Below, piece after piece: positions 62,401-64,000 of a stretch of 64,000 nt of DNA. The DNA is from Eremophila alpestris peregrina (Eukaryota; Chordata; Aves; Passeriformes; Alaudidae), in NCBI GenBank assembly GCA_009792885.1, contig WMCF01000025.1, positions 3,601,150 to 3,665,149 on the forward strand, read 5' to 3'. The number at the start of each line of letters is the position of its first letter. Positions within the stretch are counted from its first letter, which is position 1. The translations under genes were made by a program, and so were the position numbers. Under the pieces are notes generated by a model that did no database searches, was not told where the DNA came from, and saw only the letters and a list, made by a program, of their open reading frames with translations.

Positions 62401-64000
62401 AATGCCTAGAGAAAGGACCTCAAGGATGAGACAGCTCTGTGATGCTATTTGCCAGCACACACTCTCTGCCTCCACTGGTTTACACCTGGCTGCCTCTTCC
62501 TTTTTACTCTACACCTCTCAAGGGGTCTTCTGACACAAATCTTTTCACTTACATTTTCAAACTCCTAGAGCCTTTGGCAACCAGGATTTGGGTTTTGAAA
62601 TCAGGGCTCTCCCAGGTTCTGTGCCTGTTGTGAAGCAGGAACGTGCTGTCTGCTTAGAGCAGTATCTTTCAATCCTATTTGATTTCCAGGTCCTTACACA
62701 TTTCTTGTATGGCAAAACCAATCCTACTATTGACTGACTTATTGCTCTTAGTTACAGTTTCTGGCTTCATTACCAATAGACTGTGGACTTCCAGAAACCT
62801 GCTAACCCCTGGTTTTGCTCTCTAATATCCCTATGACCTCTCTTAGAAAAATGTGGTTAGTCTACCATACAATTTTCTCAGAGACCTCTTATTACACCAC
62901 CAAACCTTTGCATTGGAATTATTCATGTTTCCAAAAGACATTCCATTTTTTTAATAATGTATTAATTACCTTAGCACTATGTAAGAATATTAGACTTCTG
63001 TCATAAATTGAGTTTGATTTTTCAAAGCAAAGTTAATTAAGAATACACATGAATTATGCAATGTTTAAGCATGAAAAATTTAAAAAGTAATTAGATTAAT
63101 TTAAGAAACCTGTATTTTATTTGTGATCTAAAACACCAAAAAATTGAGTTGTTCCTTTCAGTTTTACATTCTATATCCATAAATTTTATGTGGAAAGTAT
63201 TTTGATATATGAATAAAAGATCTTACATAAAGACTGAATACTGTTCTGCTACTTAGTTGGCAAAGGCACATTATATAAGTGTATCAAAATATAGAAATAT
63301 AAAAATTTCTATGGCACGCTGAATCATACCATGAAACTAATTTCTTGAGAAGGCCCCTACCAAATACTTTAGACAGAAATAAATTTTGAATGCAGCAGGC
63401 AGAAAGTGCTCAATGCTCCACTGAAATACAGAGTAATAAATGGTATTTTCATTCTGTCTGGTTATAATACTGAAACCATACTGTTTCTGGAAGACTCAGT
63501 AGTATCTTATGGCAGTGACTTTCGGGCATTGTGAAGAAGATATGGGTTTTGTCAAGGTTATTTTCCCATTTAGTACCTTCCTTTACCTTCTCACCATGAC
63601 AAAGTAGAAAGCTGGGGGCCTCCCATGCACAGAAAGCATTAATTATTTTCTAAATGGTTTGTAAGAATTATCTACTGGAGATCTTTTATCTTAGTACTTT
63701 TTTTGCAAAGAGAAGCCAAAACAAATATCCTGAATAGCAGTAATGTGTTTGGTTGTTTTCTGTAGCTGAAACCTTGGGTGGTTAAGATCTTAAAGAGCCC
63801 AGACAGTGGCTGGGGCAAAGGGACCTAAACTTCACATTGTTTACAGAACAATGCTAAGAGCTACACGAGAAAGGGTAACTTCATTGATTCTAAATAATAT
63901 GCATACTTTCCTGGTAGCAGTGACTGTTTAATAATTGGTTATCCAAGACTTGGAAAGTTATAATCCTTTAGTGGGCCAGTCATGAGGGCAACTGTAACCT

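Larger units (their letters stand above)
47181..64000. other. intergenic, no gene recognised
   Basis: About 17 kb without a recognised exon. SLC39A6, the expected next gene by vertebrate gene order, shows no exon here. A few stretches (49.7-49.97, 52.4-52.93 kb) have the look of conserved non-coding DNA. Two poly(A) runs are listed separately. A 148-codon plus frame at 55452-55898 is unexplained. Confidence 0.6.

Noticed and set aside
44640..64000. SLC39A6 exons expected by gene order
   Set aside because: No frame with histidine-rich or ZIP transmembrane motifs is present, so the gene is taken to lie outside the window.
1..64000. CRISPR arrays, operons, phage-like or novel defence systems
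   Set aside because: The window is vertebrate nuclear DNA with an intron-containing gene and LINEs. No regularly spaced repeats or compact gene clusters are present.

Overview
The window looks like bird nuclear DNA. It holds most of one vertebrate gene with GT-AG introns and a CpG-island promoter, and the only abundant interspersed repeats I recognise are CR1 LINEs, in both younger avian and very old forms. No bacterial, organellar or viral gene organisation is present. The species cannot be fixed from the sequence alone.

The one gene recognised is RPRD1A (regulation of nuclear pre-mRNA domain-containing 1A, also called p15RS) on the minus strand. The start codon is at 32940-32938 inside a CpG island (about 32.52-33.21 kb). 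Six coding exons join in frame: 32940-32790, 23423-23294, 22634-22528, 22445-22351, 21455-21329 and 21230-21055. They give 262 residues: the whole CTD-interacting domain, the linker, and most of the C-terminal coiled coil. The usual last exon, about 49 residues in the human protein, was not found in the 21 kb downstream and probably lies beyond the left end. A small candidate terminal exon was found instead at 18197-18153. It has an in-frame acceptor, adds 14 residues and a stop, and has an AATAAA 20 nt further on followed by a GT-rich stretch. It would give a 276-residue isoform.

Layout: 1-18.1 kb is non-coding and probably the distal part of the last RPRD1A intron, with two CR1 fragments and A/C-rich tracts. 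18.1-23.4 kb holds the candidate alternative last exon and exons 6 to 2, five of them within 2.4 kb. 23.4-32.8 kb is intron 1, with a 58-base poly(A) run and a CR1 tail. 32.5-33.2 kb is the promoter CpG island, with ETS, YY1, GC-box and G-quadruplex motifs. 33.3-35.6 kb is a CR1 cluster. 35.6-64 kb is gene-free as far as I can see, with further CR1 copies at 38.7-39.2, 41.2-42.0 and 46.9-47.2 kb and a few stretches that could be conserved non-coding elements. In human the next gene upstream of RPRD1A is SLC39A6, about 40 kb away, so a gap here is expected.

I found no undescribed gene system. The most interesting points are the candidate alternative terminal exon of RPRD1A and the YY1-headed short ORF that diverges from its promoter. 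Repeat, motif and homology calls are by eye and memory; no search was run.
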